A stretch of DNA of 64,000 bases from Turritopsis dohrnii (GCA_027922465.2 BQMF02000016.1:1302001-1366000), one strand, 5' to 3'; numbered from the stretch's first letter, positions 1 to 12,924 are shown. Made by a program: numbers and translations. Notes: generated by a model not told the origin, from the letters alone.

Positions 1-269
1 CTGACAGCTTAGCTTTCTTTGGATTTATAACGAGGACAAGCCACTAAAGCAATGACTCCATAACAGAGTCATTGAAATACGTCGATTTACAGAGAAGCAC
101 CAATGGTACCACACGGTATAGAAAACATGATTGCAGACATCGGTACCAGAAAAGGTGCAGCCATCAAAGATGTTGACAGTACATCGACATGGATCAATGG
201 ATATGCTTGGATGAAGCTTCCTGTCGACGAATTTCCAATCCTCAGTGTTTAAGCCCTTTGAATTGATGA

Positions 270-1803
270 AACACAAAGAGTTTCAAAAACGGTACAAGTT
301 TTCAAAGTACCAACTCCGTTGTAAGATTCCTGGAAAACGTCATTCGGTTTTACAACAAACTCAGAAAAAAGAATTCTACTTCAACATCACAAACTCTCAA
401 TGATGAAGAGATTCATGCTGCCGAGATTTACTTCTTCTCGGAAATTGTTCACTTCCTGCCTCTAAAAAGTACGAGCCAATCTCAACATTGAAAGACGATG
501 TTCTTATCTACAAGAGTCGCGTTCTCCCCGAACGTAGAATTACAATCATTGGAAGGTACACAGAAGCTATGCTAGACCTGTCGTCAACAACATTTTGTGT
601 GTCACTTATCGACAAGCATTCTCCGATTACATACAGTCTTGTATTCGACGTGCACTGGAACAGCCAATCAAATCATGCAGGTGTCAAAACCACTCTCCGT
701 CAAGTGATAAAAAAAGCTTTTATGATTGAACATCGGTCTCTGGTCAAGTCCATCAAGAAATCATGCAAGCGATGCAAATACCTCAACAAGCGTAAAGTAG
801 AAGCTGCAATGGGACCTGTTCCTGAGTCGAGTCTCACCATTGCTTCAGCTTTCTATCACACCCAGCTTGACGTTAGTGGACCTTACAAGGCTTATTCAAA
901 TCTTCATAAACGCACCACGATTCAGATTTGGCACGTTGTCTACTGTTGCTGTACTACGTCAGCCCTGGTGATTAATGTGATGGACGACTACTCCACAACT
1001 TCATTTCTGTTGTCATTCACCCGATTTGCAGCTCGGCATGGGTTCCCTAAGCAAGCGTTTTGTGACGAAGGAGGCCAATTGGTAAAGGTAACTCAAGACA
1101 TGCTACTTAACTTCAACGACATCAAATCCAGACTTCACCAGGAAAAACCTGTTCTGTTGGTGCCCACAGCGTAAATGGCAAAGTTGAAAGGAAGATCAAG
1201 GAGGTCAACGCATCGTTGGAGAAAAATCTAAATAACCATCGATTGTCAATACTACAGAGGGAGACTCTAGCTGCTGTCGTTGCCAACACAATCAATGACC
1301 TTCCTATTGCGATCAAGAGTCTCATTGATGTAGAAAATATGGATCTCTTGACTCCGGACCGTCTATTGCTCGGACGAAAAAATGATCGTAGCCCAGCTGG
1401 TGACATGGTCGTCAGTGCTGATCCGTCCAAGCTGTTGAAGGAGAATTTTAAAGTGTATGAAGCATGGTTCAAATCATTGCTTTTCAACCACGTACCGAAA
1501 CTCATGAACCAAGACAAGTGGTTCAAACACAAACGTAACCTACAAGTTCGCGATGTTGTGATCTTCACCAAAGTGGATTCGGTGCTTACGTACGGTATGA
1601 TAACTGACGCCAAGATCGGTGAAGACGGACGAGTACGAAATGTTACAGTGAAGTGCAGAAATTCCAACGAGAAGGTTTCTCGAGAAACACACCGGTCTGT
1701 TCGCAACGTAATTCTCATCCACACAGTAGATGAATGTGATTTCATGGCAGTACTCGGTGAAATGGCTAAAAACGTTGATACTAACTTTCAAGTTCAAGTT
1801 TGA
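270..1803 (+). pseudogene. BEL/Pao-like retrotransposon integrase region, frameshifted
   Basis: Remnant of the integrase part of a BEL/Pao-type LTR retrotransposon pol. Reading from about 380 the frame contains LNDEEIHAAEIYFF, then a H2C2-like zinc-binding stretch (H..G...T...I, then C..CKYL), the MGPVPES linker, and an integrase core with LDVSGPY and VMDDYSTTSFLLSFTRFAARHG, spaced as in BEL integrases. The long frame ends at a stop at 1172-1174; the homologous sequence continues from about 1120 in another frame (VGAHSVNGKVERKIKEVN) to the stop at 1801-1803. At least one frameshift therefore lies near 1110-1150. The 5' part (270-480) looks coding in broken frames. No protease, RT or LTR was recognised. 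Family from motif spacing; BEL assignment is inference. Confidence 0.7.
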
Positions 1804-2394
1804 ACAAAGACATTTTCTCCATTGGCTGGGAGTGTAGTCTATTCAAAGTGCATTTGAAAAATATTATTTGTAAAAACATTTAGTGTTCAAAATTTCTTTT
1901 TTTTCAGCTTCATTTTTCATTGTTCTTTTTTAGGTTTTGTCAATCATATTCAAGTTTAGCTTTTGCTTAAATTGTATTCAGTTTATTTTTGAGATTGAGA
2001 TTTTCCTTTTTCAGTTTGACCACACATATACAGTTATAAACATGTTAGTTTTTTCGTGATCTTACCACAACAACAAGCTCTGTCTTTCCACATCTGGTAT
2101 GTCCTGATAAAACCGCTTTTGCAAGATCCATTTCTTAATACCCAACGCATTTTCGAGGTTGACTTGTCCATCTTGCAGGACAAACACATACACATTGATT
2201 GCACTTTCTATCAGCTACTTTATGCTAATAAGTAACCGGGAGTTTTTAGTCATTGGGCTTCCATCCGAAATGGCTGGTACTTCAGCACGTCAACTTGCAA
2301 CTAAGTAGTTGACTTACCGTCAGAGACACGTATAGCATTGCTCTAACTTCTCGAAGGCCACTGTGAAGTCAGTCGATGGCTCCTAATGGGCTGA
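1804..2394. other. Stretch without recognised gene
   Basis: AT-rich sequence following the BEL-like remnant. It could hold the element's 3' untranslated region or LTR, but only one copy is present, so no LTR boundary can be defined. Nothing else recognised. Confidence 0.5.
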
Positions 2395-2396
2395 TA

Positions 2397-2939
2397 CCTT
2401 ATCGGTAAAAAAGTCGGCAAAAAGTGACCAAATTTTGGCTAGGTGACTAATATTTTTTGCCAACCAAAATTTTTGCCGACTTTTTTTTTATCGACCAAAA
2501 CTTTTTATCCAACTTTTTTTTACCGACTTAACTTTTTTGCCGATTTTTTTTCCCAAAAACTACTTGCCAAACTACTTTTTGCCGATGTTTCTTTCCTGTG
2601 TATTGCAAATTCTTATCAGGTGCTTTTTGCGGTAGTATGAAATCAAAATTTTCAGTAAAAGCAAACAAGTATTCAAGAATAGAATAACGAAAATACACAG
2701 ATAAAGAAAAAAACTGTTATTGAAATTGACTAATTAACCTAATTTACTTAACCTTTCTTTTTGGTGTTGTATTAAAAAAACTTTCAAATTATCCAAACGT
2801 TCGTGTTCACTTTTTGTCTTGAAAATTGGTCGGCAAAAAGTGACTAAACTCAAAAATTTAGTCCAAGTGACTAATTGTTTTGCCGATTTTTTATTTTTGC
2901 CGACTAAAATTTTTGCCGACTTTTTTTATACCGATAAGG
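2397..2939. mobile_element. TA-flanked MITE with inverted repeats (mariner-like)
   Basis: The two ends are inverted copies: CCTTATCGGTAAAAAAGTCGG on the left, and CCTTATCGGTATAAAAAAAG read from the right on the other strand. Both are flanked by TA, the target duplication of Tc1/mariner elements. The interior is built of repeated blocks of the type ttttgccgactttttt in both orientations and has no credible coding frame. About 543 bp, non-autonomous. Confidence 0.75.
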
Positions 2940-2974
2940 TACGCTGCTTTTAAGGCGCATCGGAGCAGAGCATC

Positions 2975-3049
2975 GATATACGACATAAACGAATCGAACA
3001 CGTGTCGCAGCGGTCGTACTCGGAGATACTTACCACTACACCATCGCTG
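2975..3049 (-). repeat. tRNA-like sequence (possible SINE head or tRNA pseudogene)
   Basis: On the minus strand there is a polymerase III A-box-like TGGTGTAGTGG (3033-3043) and a perfect B-box-like GTTCGATTC (2991-2999), spaced as in a tRNA. The acceptor and anticodon stems do not pair, so it is not a working tRNA. A tRNA-derived SINE head or a decayed tRNA gene are both possible. Confidence 0.4.
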
Positions 3050-3384
3050 CATATGATAAGATATGACATGTAAAGTAACGCCTTCTGATGTGTGTGAAGA
3101 GTTGTTAACGTTCGCCTTCGACGATAATGAATACTTTTAATTTCCGGGAGTAATAATAGGTGTTGTCTACTGCGTACGCTTTCGCTTTGTTGTAGGATTA
3201 GCTCCATCTTATTGACATAACCTTCAGGATCGATTGTTCGATAAGTCGAAGCTGTCTGTTAGTAGATATTCAACTATCAGCAGATGCCAAAAATCAACAT
3301 CTTGCATCGATTGAATTACGTTTCCCTCATAGACAATGATAATTCTATTAATAAATGTGATCAGGTGTGCAGTCGAAGCAGTAA

Positions 3385-4140
3385 AGGCTGGTTTCCATAC
3401 AGCAACATTTTGCGCTATAGCTCAAAAAGCTCCAGAGATTCATGCGCACTAAACAAAAATTACCGCTGACTCAGAGATATTTTTAAGCTCAGGAGCTTTT
3501 TTCAAAAGTTGAATTCATTCTACTTTTTCTACGCGATTTTTGTCGCCACAGAAAATGAGCCAATCAGATTTGAGAATCAGATAATAATTACATCATCCCC
3601 ACGCTGTATATTTTTAAAAATACTCAAGATGGCTGCCAATGAAGACAGATTTTCTTCTGTGTTGAGATTCTATGACCAAAAAAAGGCTGCCAATCAGGTA
3701 GAAACTCAAAATGATGAAAAGCAATTTAGACGATTTGGTAATGTACGGTGCTATCCAATTTAGGGCCTGCTCAAACCTAGCAGGAGTCGTTCGAAACGAC
3801 TTGAAAAAATACTCATGATCAAATAACATCAAATCTTTTACTAGAACATGAAATAATCCTTTTGATTTTCTTTCTAAAAACAATTTTCTAACCCACATTC
3901 GTTTTCTTTTGATTGTAAGTTTTTCTCGTTGTCTACGGCGACGCCATAACATAATTAAAACTGATAATTTCAAATTTTTCAGCATAAACAATCTTTTATA
4001 AATATTCGCCATATTTGTTTTGACATTTCATATTTTACACGCGCTCTATGCTGCAAATGGAAATGAGTTCCGCTCGTGCGCAAAAATCTCTGGAGCTTTT
4101 TGAGCTATAGCGCAAAATGTTGCTGTATGGAAATCAGCCT
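3385..4140. mobile_element. Deleted PIF/Harbinger element with TAA target duplication
   Basis: Inverted terminal repeats of about 55 bp begin AGGCTG[G/A]TTTCCATACA and continue through the block gcaacattttgcgctatagc to the Harbinger-like remnant inside. Both ends are flanked by TAA (3382-3384 and 4141-4143), the 3-bp duplication typical of PIF/Harbinger. At 756 bp it keeps only the N-terminal part of a transposase and is non-autonomous. Confidence 0.85.
3614..4012 (-). pseudogene. Truncated Harbinger transposase, N-terminal fragment
   Basis: Open frame of about 130 codons whose first 90 residues resemble the N-terminus of the transposase at 19912-21129: a basic RRRRQREK cluster, MWVRKLFLERKSKG against YWVRRIFSERKSR, then LVKDLMLFDHEYFFKSF and IAPYITKSS. 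Everything after the KSS block, including all catalytic residues, is gone and replaced by unrelated codons. It lies in the deleted element 3385-4140 and cannot encode an active enzyme; a repressor-like product is conceivable but unsupported. Confidence 0.75.
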
Positions 4141-4433
4141 TAATAAATGAAACGCGTGAAGTTGACAGTGATAGCGAGTTTGTTGACCCTAAGACTAAGG
4201 AGAAAAATACGCTTCTAATAGTAGATCGCCACAAGTGGAGAGCGATCTTGTACTTGATGAGTATTCCAATATAGTAATTGAAACTATAGAGTCACGATTA
4301 ATTCAAGAATTTGGGGTTATTTTGACCTGAAAATTGTCTGAAAATTAAATGAGTGTAGAAATTTCAAAATGGACAAAATTATTAGTGAAACAAAAGTGGC
4401 CAATTTTTTTACGAGTGACTAAAATTGTGCCCG

Positions 4434-4612
4434 ACTAGTAATTTTGCATGCTGGGTAAATATTTTTACTGTGTCTAACTTCGAAAACAATATGCCCTGGC
4501 ATTCCTTCTTTTCTGTTTACGAACCCTGTGACGAAAAATTAAATAACGGAATGGCAACTAGAAAGTATGCCCATGTTGTTGAGGTCGAAAGACAGATCAT
4601 AAACTAGTAGTT
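4434..4612 (-). mobile_element. Truncated Helitron-like fragment (3' end)
   Basis: Resembles the 3' part of the units at 42-53 kb: CTAGTAA, a degraded hairpin around gggtaaatatttttac, then taacttcgaaaac, the block tgtgacgaaaaattaaat and cccatgttgttgaggtcgaa. Homology stops before the conserved core, so the 5' portion is missing. Confidence 0.6.
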
Positions 4613-4767
4613 TCTCAGATTTACAGCTGTTTATAACTGTGTATTGTTTCTTTTCGGAGAGGCAGAGGTCAACGCTGTTGTACAGAATTCCTGATGTACA
4701 ACAGGCTTGTAGCTTTTCGTGTAATATCTGATGTGGTACTAAAGCCTTTTTAAATTCTAAACTTGGC

Positions 4768-4985
4768 TATAACTCCTTAGGTGAGAATTATTTTCTTCTA
4801 ACTCCATTTTTGGAAAAAAATGAGCCCCGATTGTTTTCAAGCTTTTCAGGATTATTTTGTTCTTTCTCCGTGAGCTTTTTCCTAAAACAAGCGCAAAATC
4901 TTCTTCAAACAGCAGTCTTTTCTTGTTGATTTCTTAAAGAATCAGTGAGGTTATGAAGTTTAAAACTTAATTTTCTCATTTTAAA
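4768..4985. repeat. Local repeat family R1, copy 1
   Basis: About 200 bp nearly identical to 6565-6770, including gagccccgattgttttcaag and ctccgtgagctttttcc. Direct orientation. Identity of the family unknown. Confidence 0.8.
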
Positions 4986-5089
4986 GAAATTTTTCTTTCG
5001 TCTAGTGTTTTGGACTCAGTTGAACGTCATGTGCAAAAACCCCATTGTTTTAGGCTGATTAAGTAGTATGGCGTGAGACGTCAGTTGGT

Positions 5090-5560
5090 ACAGAATGACT
5101 TTTTCCAGCACTTTATGGCAGCGCTCAAAAGTGTTATAGGTTGATAGCTGCAATCATATTTGAACCTCTTTTTGCATGCTCATCACTTTTTCAATCTTCT
5201 ATTCTGTTGGGAATGTGTTTCCTTTGATGGAGTATTTATATATTTATATAAACTGGACGGGGCTGCTCCTATAGCTCTAATGCAGTCAGCCTTGATATTG
5301 TCAGGACCTGGAGTTATATCAAGTTTTATTGCAGGTTTCAAGGCATTTTGTGGAACATTGTTTCGTTAACTTGATTATCTCGAGCAATAATAGGTGTATA
5401 GCAAAGTGACTGTTTAGTGCATTTGCTTTGTCTGTGTAGTAAGTCCTTTTTCTCGAGATTTTACCTATGCTTTTATGCTCATTCCTCGAAACAAGTTGAC
5501 GGCTTTCCAGAATGATTTGATTGAGTCACAATTGTCGAACGTCTCTTTTCAGTAGTTTGA
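5090..5560 (-). pseudogene. LINE reverse transcriptase remnant
   Basis: Minus-strand translation, with frame breaks and stops, gives pieces that follow the order of non-LTR retrotransposon RT: the pre-RT block FWKAVNLFRGMSIKA, then KLDITPGPDNIKADCIRAIGAA (the PGPDNI motif), then KGNTFPTE followed by a stop and KIEKVMSMQKE. No YADD-bearing part remains. The family is not assignable; CR1/L2-like elements are the closest in style. Confidence 0.6.
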
Positions 5561-5561
5561 T

Positions 5562-6490
5562 TCAGTGACTGGAAGTAAAAGCTTGTATTTAATACGTTTG
5601 CATTTTATACAATTTCCAGATATTTGGGTCTTTGGAGCGCTTTGCTTTTGACTCCTTTCTTTACGAATTTCTGTATGGGGCTTTTTCCCGACCATTTTTC
5701 TTCAGTTTGATGATCATTGTGTGACTTTTCCAGTTTTCCATAAGTAGTTGACATCGTCCGTATCATCAAAAATTTCTAAGAGATGTCAAAGCACTTGTTG
5801 GAAGTCACGTTTTAACGTTTATTTTCGATTTTGTTTGCAGTAACAATTGTTGTTGTTCGTATTGGTTACAGCACAAAACCGAGTGATGGTCAGAGACTCC
5901 TAGATCGTTAGTAACAGAAGAGATAATGTCAGAACCCAGTTAAATCGTATATAGTAAATAGTAAATAGTAAATATCGCTAACAAAATAATGCCTCACGTT
6001 TTCTTTAAAACTAATGGTTCTTCAACAATCATTGTTAAATCATTGCTCACATCCTTACGACGTATTTATGCATTAGTCTGCCTCGCTTATCCGTATATTT
6101 CTCAGCTGTTACTAAATATCAGACAAATATGTGACAACGTATTTTTACTAAGATCCTATTGGCTCGAAAAAACTTCCATCGATTGATGTTTAGGAGATTT
6201 GGAGCTTGGCAAAGTCAGGATAACAGAAAAACACCGTTATCGAGATGTCAACGATTTGAGTTTTTTCAAAGATCAAAAATGTTTACATACCATCTGAATA
6301 GAAATTAAAAATCATTTTGCAATTGAAAGAAAAAACATTTATTTTTTATTTGTGAAACAACGCCTGCGGGTCTGATCGGAGAAACTTAATTTTTCTGTTT
6401 TTCATACACGCTTCTCCAAATTGAAATGACGAATTTTCTATAAGTCAGTCACTGCTTGTGCTGCGACACCACTCATAAAAATATTCAAAA
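5562..6490. other. Stretch without recognised gene
   Basis: AT-rich sequence with short spurious frames only. A small direct repeat atagtaaatagtaaatagta is at about 5950-5972. Confidence 0.5.
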
Positions 6491-6493
6491 TTA

Positions 6494-6560
6494 GATAACA
6501 TCTCTATAGTGATTGCAATGACGACTAACTTTATGTTTTATTATCAACAGGTTGACATAG
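6494..6560. repeat. Local repeat R2, copy 1 (second copy 8149-8215)
   Basis: The block agataacatctctatagtga through attatcaacaggttgacat recurs at 8149-8215 with few changes, in direct orientation. Confidence 0.75.
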
Positions 6561-6564
6561 CGTT

Positions 6565-6770
6565 AGTTGAGAATTATTTTTTCCTACCACCATTTTGGAA
6601 AAAATGAGCCCTGATTGTTTTCAAGCTTTCCAGGATTATCTCGTTCTTTCTCCGTGAGCTTTTTCCAAAAACAAGCGCAAAATCTTCTTCAAACGACAGT
6701 CTTATCTTGTTGGTTTCTTAAAGATTCAGCGAGGTTATGAAATTTAAAACTTAGTTTTCTCATTTTGAAA
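6565..6770. repeat. Local repeat family R1, copy 2
   Basis: Second copy of the 4768-4985 repeat, direct orientation, with scattered substitutions. Confidence 0.8.
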
Positions 6771-6875
6771 AATTGGAGACAACAAAATAATTCTCATCTA
6801 ATGATAAATGCATGCTCTCATATTCCAGTGTTCAGCTCTCAAACTGAACTATGCTTTCGATATTCAATATGAAAC

Positions 6876-7180
6876 AAATAGGTGAATCATATGCTGCAAT
6901 TTCAATTTCGTTAATAATAGCCATAGAAGAGTTACTTTTTTAATTGTAACTTCCACTTGCTGCTTAGATATGCATACACCAAAAGTCGGGGTTCTACGTC
7001 GCTTATCCACAAGATGATGATGCGTACTCAATAAAACAAATATGTGAATCATATGCTGCAATTTCAATTTCGTTAATAATAGCCATAAAAGAGTTACTTT
7101 TTTAATTGTAACTTCCACTTGCTGCTTAGATATGCATACACCAAAAGCCGAACCTCTACTTACACCTCAGCCTATCCACA
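6876..7180. repeat. Local repeat R3, two tandem copies
   Basis: A block of about 145 bp (aatcatatgctgcaatttca through tagatatgcatacaccaaaa) occurs at about 6876-7018 and 7038-7180, and again at 8277-8430. Direct orientation. The small frames across it (for example 7119-7343) are not recognised as a protein and may be chance. Confidence 0.8.
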
Positions 7181-7344
7181 AGAAAATGGTTACCGTCAAA
7201 AATTATCTGATGCTCAAGATAATATCAATACATTATTTCGATCAATGCTATTTACTCAATTTGCTAACTCAAGTCATGAACAAGCGAGTTCATTTTGGCT
7301 ACGTTTCAACAGCTACAACTACAAACTCTTATTTCTTCAATGAC

Positions 7345-8145
7345 AGTGCCTGAACGGTTGAACTACACAAACGTTTTTCATACGGGTCAGTAAATTCCGT
7401 AGTTTTTATTCGACTGTGTGATGTCGCAAAATTGGTCCCCAAAAATTGGACCCTTTTATTGTGGCTTGCAGAAGCACAAATATGACATGGCGTACATGTT
7501 TTCCAATTAATTCAAGGTCCCAATTTGTCCCAAAATCTTGCCGAGGGTTGTCAGATGTAGGTGAATTAAAAATGATTTAATGATATAATTTTCTCCATAC
7601 CCATTTTTATTGTGATTTTTCTGAAACCTTTTTTTCGATACTTTCTAGATACCAGGTAGTTATTTATCGAAAATTTGCCAATCACTAACAAAATCAAATC
7701 AAATTATTAACAAACAACCTTACCCTAAAATAATTATTTGAGGAAGCTAAGTTTATTGTCATAAAGCCGTCTTAAAGAAGGAGAAGCTTTTTCTAAGAGT
7801 CGAATTTTTTTGCTAATTGATAACTGATAAGCTGATAGATGTTGCAGAAATTCTTGTGCTTGTAAAGGCATTTCATAAATTGATTTTTTTTCACCATTTG
7901 ATGAGTTTTTCTCCTATTTCCCAGATCTAATAAACTGTATGGAATCCTTCACTCTCTTATGTCATTATCTTACTTAATCTCAAAATTCCTTTAATATTAT
8001 TTTGTTATTCTGTGCCCGAATTTGCACGAATTTTCTTTGAAGTTAGTTGACTGCAGTTCTCAGCTCTGTTTATAAATGCAGTCCAATGTCTTGAACAACA
8101 CTTCCATAGAGACTTTCATCATTACAAAATAGTTTTACTTGGAAT
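7345..8145. other. Stretch without recognised gene
   Basis: AT-rich sequence, no frame or RNA recognised. Confidence 0.5.
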
Positions 8146-8148
8146 TAG

Positions 8149-8430
8149 ATAACGTCTCTATAGTGATTGCAATGACGACTAACTTTATATTTTATTATCA
8201 ACAGCTTGACATTAATAAATAATTTCATATACCAGTGTTTAGTCTCAAATGTAACTATGCTTTGCGTATTCAATAAAACAAATATGTGAATCATATGCTG
8301 CAATTTCAATTTCGTTAATAATAGCCATAGAAGAGTTACTTTTATAATTTTAACTTCCATTTGCTGCTTAGATATACATACACCAAAAGCCGGGGTTCTA
8401 CGTTGCTTATCCACAAGATGATGGTTATCG
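8149..8430. repeat. Local repeats R2 copy 2 and R3 copy 3
   Basis: R2 (8149-8215) followed by R3 (8277-8430), the same order as at 6494-7018. This suggests an older duplication of the whole segment. Confidence 0.75.
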
Positions 8431-9568
8431 TCAAAATTATTTGATGTTCAAGGTAACATCAATACATTATTTCGGTCAATGATAATAAATCAAGATTACA
8501 ACAAGCAATTAAGTGTACTGACAAGTTAACATAGCGAGCACTGAAGTGCCAAGATTACTATGAGCTGTTTTCATACGAAGAAGTCTTTTCTTGTCTTTAC
8601 AGCTATACCATTTACAATAGACAGTTTGTTTGTACCAGGAAACTGTTTAGAATAGACATCAATATATTCAATACAAATTATGAAATATATGAATTATGTA
8701 TCAAAACGCAAACCCAACGTCAAATACACGAACACGTGTCGTATGTTGGAGTTTATCAAACAAAACCTTTCAATACCAGGGTAAAAAAAAAAATTGGCAC
8801 ATCTTGCCTAAAAACCTATGCTACAAACTTAAACCCAAGTATGACTGTGGTTTAAATTACACACGGTCCAATTCCAAAATTCCATAATTTTTAATGCTTA
8901 AGTCATTTTTCCTTACGTGGTCAAAGTGGTTCAATTCTTGTGAAAATAAACGTGTACAATTTAATGGTGCTGATTCTAACTTTAGTCATTTTGTGAATTC
9001 ACAGTAATAACAAATATGTAGTCACAGGATGCAGCAGATTTGTTAGGTACTCAAAACTAATCTAATTAAAAGAATTAGACAGACACAGACTTACCAGGCT
9101 TACTTGATCCTGCTTGCAAACTAACTGTAGCAAACGTTGTATGAATGCTTCCATAGTTTTCTCATTTGAACAGGGCGTTGCTAGCTGCCAGCCTAATGCT
9201 ATTCTTATTTGAGTCTCTGATATTTTATATAAAGGCATATTCAAGTTTCAAGGGGTATATAAAGAGTGCCACAAGGTACAGTACTCGTTTTTGTGAGACT
9301 GAGTTTTATAAAAACAAAACCATGGTTTGATGTCAAATTATCAGGAGCTTGAAATAACAAGATTTCTGTTTAGAGCATTCAAAACCTCGACTTTGCGTGC
9401 GTTGTGTGTCTACTGGAAGAGAGATTACACCATACAAGCCAAAAGACTGGGAAGGTATGTTATATTTTCTGAATTAAAATATTCGCCATTTTATCATTAA
9501 AATCTTTAAATATAACACTGAAGATGGTGCAAGCCAAAAAAGCTTTTGTTGAAGTAAATTAAAACATA
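8431..9568. other. Stretch without recognised gene
   Basis: No protein recognised. The 60-codon minus-strand frame at 9062-9244 has no family I know. Confidence 0.5.
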
Positions 9569-12094
9569 CTAACCGCCAAGGCGGCGTCGCTCGCCGCCCT
9601 GGTTAAACCTGCATTGTGTCACCTCCCAAAGAGTTCACGAAAAATGGAATTAAGGAATTGACAATAGAAAGTGTTACCATCTTGCAAAGCCCGAAATTCT
9701 GAGAAAGAAAATGTACAGGATCATATATGTCTATGACGCACCGTTACAGAGATATCGTCGATCAAAGAATTTGATGACGTCATATACCCGTCGCAAAAAA
9801 AATTTGGCCTAAATTTTTTCGTCACCCCATAACCTGTATCACCGACCCCAAGGCGGCGTCGTTCGCCGCCCATGTTCAGCATGCGTTGACTTCAGGAAAA
9901 ATAAAATTAAGGAATTGGCAAACGAAAGTGTGCCCATGTTGTAGAGCTCGAAAAACTGATCAAAAAAAAGATCACACAGGAGGAGAAAAAAATGCACGTG
10001 CTAAATGAATGAAGTGAATAAAAAACGTTCGATCAGATTAAAATAGATTAAAAGAAATCGATTAAAAGAAATTAAGACAACTATTAAGACAAAAGCAAAA
10101 AAAAATATTTTGTTTCATGATTCTCACAGACCCCTCCCAAAAAATTTAGACCCAAATTTTTTGTCACCCCATCGCCTGTATCGCGGAACCGAAAAAACGT
10201 CAGTTATCCTAGAGGCAGATTCGAAATCAAATATCAAATATCAGTTTAAACAATGGTTTTAAAAAACCCCAAATTTCATGTGTTATATATTTTTTAAAAC
10301 AATTGTTGATCAGTACAACAATGCACTCAAAACGTAGAGAGAAAAAAACTTTTTATTAGCTTTTGTTTTAAAAACGTTACGCGCTCTAACATGGGTGCTA
10401 TCAAACAGGGGGAAAATGGTTTCTCTTCTTAAAAAGTTCACACGGAGGAGAGAAAAAAGGCACGCGCTAAATGAATAAATAGAATAAAAAAAAACGTTCG
10501 ATCAGAACGCTTAACAATTAAAAGAAGAAATTAATTTATTAAAAGAAAAGCAAAAAAATAAAAAACATTTTGTTTTGATATGATACTCTTTTTTTACCTA
10601 TCGGTTTTTAAACATTTTGATTGCTCGAAAAAAAGTTCACCCGTCTCAGACAGTCAGGAAAGCGTTAGGATACACTGGCAACCCGCACATGATGCCACGT
10701 TCTGCCACTGCTGCTTTTTGTCCAAAATGTTTAATCAGTTAGTTTCTTTGTATTTAGTTGATGTATTGTTTTCAAAGCCAAGTCAACGTGGAATATAAAA
10801 CTAACAATAATAATAAAAACAAAACGTTATTCCTATTAGTTCATCAGCCAAAAAAAGTCACGTTCGATTGGGGTTGCAATGTATTTGCTTCGAACTCACG
10901 TCGCACACAAAAAAAGAAATAATTTCGCTCACAACTCAATCTACCATTTTGCGTGACAGACAAACAAACAGACAAACAGAGAATCGGCTATTAATATATA
11001 GACTAGCCGCCAAGTCGGCATCGCTTGCCGCCCGTTCAGCATGCGTTGACTTCACGAAAAATAAAATTAAGGAATTGGCAACCGAAAGTGTTACCATGTT
11101 GTAGAGCTCGAAAAACTGATTAAAAAAATGTATGGGATCGTTCCGCTACGATCAACCGTTACAGAGATATCATTCTTCAAAGATTTTGATGACGTCACAG
11201 ACCCCTCCCAAAAAAATTAGACCCAAATTTTTTGTCACCCCATCGCCTGTATCGTGGACCCGAAAAAACGTCAGTTATCTTAGAGGCAGATTCGAAATCA
11301 AATATCAAATATCAGTTTAAACAATGGTTCCTAAAAAACCCAACTTTCATGTGTTATTTATTTTTTAAAACAATCGTTGATCAGTACAACAATGCACTCA
11401 AAACGTAGAGAGAAAAAAACTTTTTATTAGCTTTTGTTTTAAAAACGTTACGCGCTCTAACATGGGTGCTATCAAACAGGAGGAAAATGGTTTCTCTTCT
11501 TAAAAAGTTCACACGGAGGAGAGAAAAAAGGCACGTGCTTAATGAATAAATAGAATAAAAAAACGTTCGATCAGAACGCTTAACAATTAAAAGAAGAAAT
11601 TAATTTATTAAAAGAAAAGCAAAAAAAAAAAAACATTTTGTTTTGATATGATACTCTTTTTTTACCTATCGGTTTTTAAACATTTTGATTGCTCAAAAAA
11701 AAAGTTCACTCGTCTCAGACAGTCAGGCAAGAGTTAGTGGCAAACCGAACATTTGCTGCCACGTTCTGCCACTGCTGCTTTTTGTCCAAAATATTTAATC
11801 AGTTAGTGACTTTGTATTTAGTTGATGTACTGTTTTCAAAGCCAAGTCAACGTGGAATATAAAATTAACAATAATGATAAAAACAAAACGTTATTCCTAT
11901 TAGTTCATCAGCCAAAAAAAGTCACGTTCGATTAGGGTTGCAATGTATTTGCTTCGAACTCACGTCGCAAACAAAAAAAGAAATAATTTCGCTCACAACT
12001 TAATCTACCATTTTGCGTGACTTACAAACAAACAAACAAACAAACAAACAAACAAACAAACAGACAGACAGAGAATCGGCTATTAATATATAGA

Positions 12095-12924
12095 CTAGCC
12101 GCCAAAGCGGCGTCGCTCGCCGCCCATATCCACCTGCTCTGTATCACTCTATCAATAAACGTCAAATTTCCTTATAAACGGCTCGTACAACCAGAAGCAG
12201 ATTCGAAGTCACAACCTCTGGTAAAACCAATCTTTTATCAGTGTAACAATACACTCAAAACGTATAGAGAGAAAACTTCAACTTTTTATTAACTTTTGTT
12301 TTAAAAAAGTTACGCGCTTTAACATGGGTGCTATCAAACGTAAGGGGGAAATGGTTTCTTTTCTTAAAAAGATCACACGGGAGGAGAGAAGAAAAGGCAC
12401 GTGCTAAATGAATAAAGAGAATAAAAAAACGTTCGATCAGAAGAGCTTTATAAAAAGAAATTAAATTATTAAAAGAAAAGCAAAAAAACATTTTGTTTCA
12501 TGATACTCTTTTTTTACCTATCGGTTTTTAAACATTTTGATTGCTCGAAAAAATGTTCACCCGTCCAGGCAGTAAGGCAAGGATACGTTAGGATACACTG
12601 GCAAACCGAGATGCTACCACGTTCTGCCACTGCTGCTTTTTGTCCAAAATGTTTAATCAGTTAGTTTCTTTGTATTTAGTTGATGTATTGTTTTCAAAGC
12701 CAAGTCAACGTGGAATATAAAACTAACAATAATAATAAAAACAAAACGTTATTCCTATTAGTTCATCAGCCAAAAAAAGTCACGTTCGATTGGGGTTGCA
12801 ATGTATTTGCTTCGAACTCACGTCGCACACAAAAAAAGAAATAATTTCGCTCACAACTCAATCTACCATTTTGCGTGACAGACAAACAAACAGACAAACA
12901 GAGAATCGGCTATTAATATATAGA
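12095..12924 (-). mobile_element. Array 1 unit D, variant lacking the conserved core
   Basis: At 830 bp this unit is shorter than its neighbours (about 1.09 kb). Next to its 3' hairpin, the block with tgtatgggatcgtt and TGACGTCA is replaced by unrelated sequence (12122-12230). Its right flank and the following unit repeat the block 10803-11335 almost exactly at a 1922-bp offset, so C+D or D+E behaved as a duplicated pair. Confidence 0.7.

Noticed and set aside
1122..1745. 207-codon minus-strand frame
   Set aside because: Shadow of the BEL-like integrase on the plus strand.
2257..2310. Possible histone H3-like start (MAGTSARQLATK)
   Set aside because: Resemblance is limited to a few residues, followed by a stop; no further histone sequence in any frame.
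2957..3050. Functional tRNA gene
   Set aside because: A and B boxes are present but acceptor and anticodon stems do not pair; kept only as a tRNA-like repeat.
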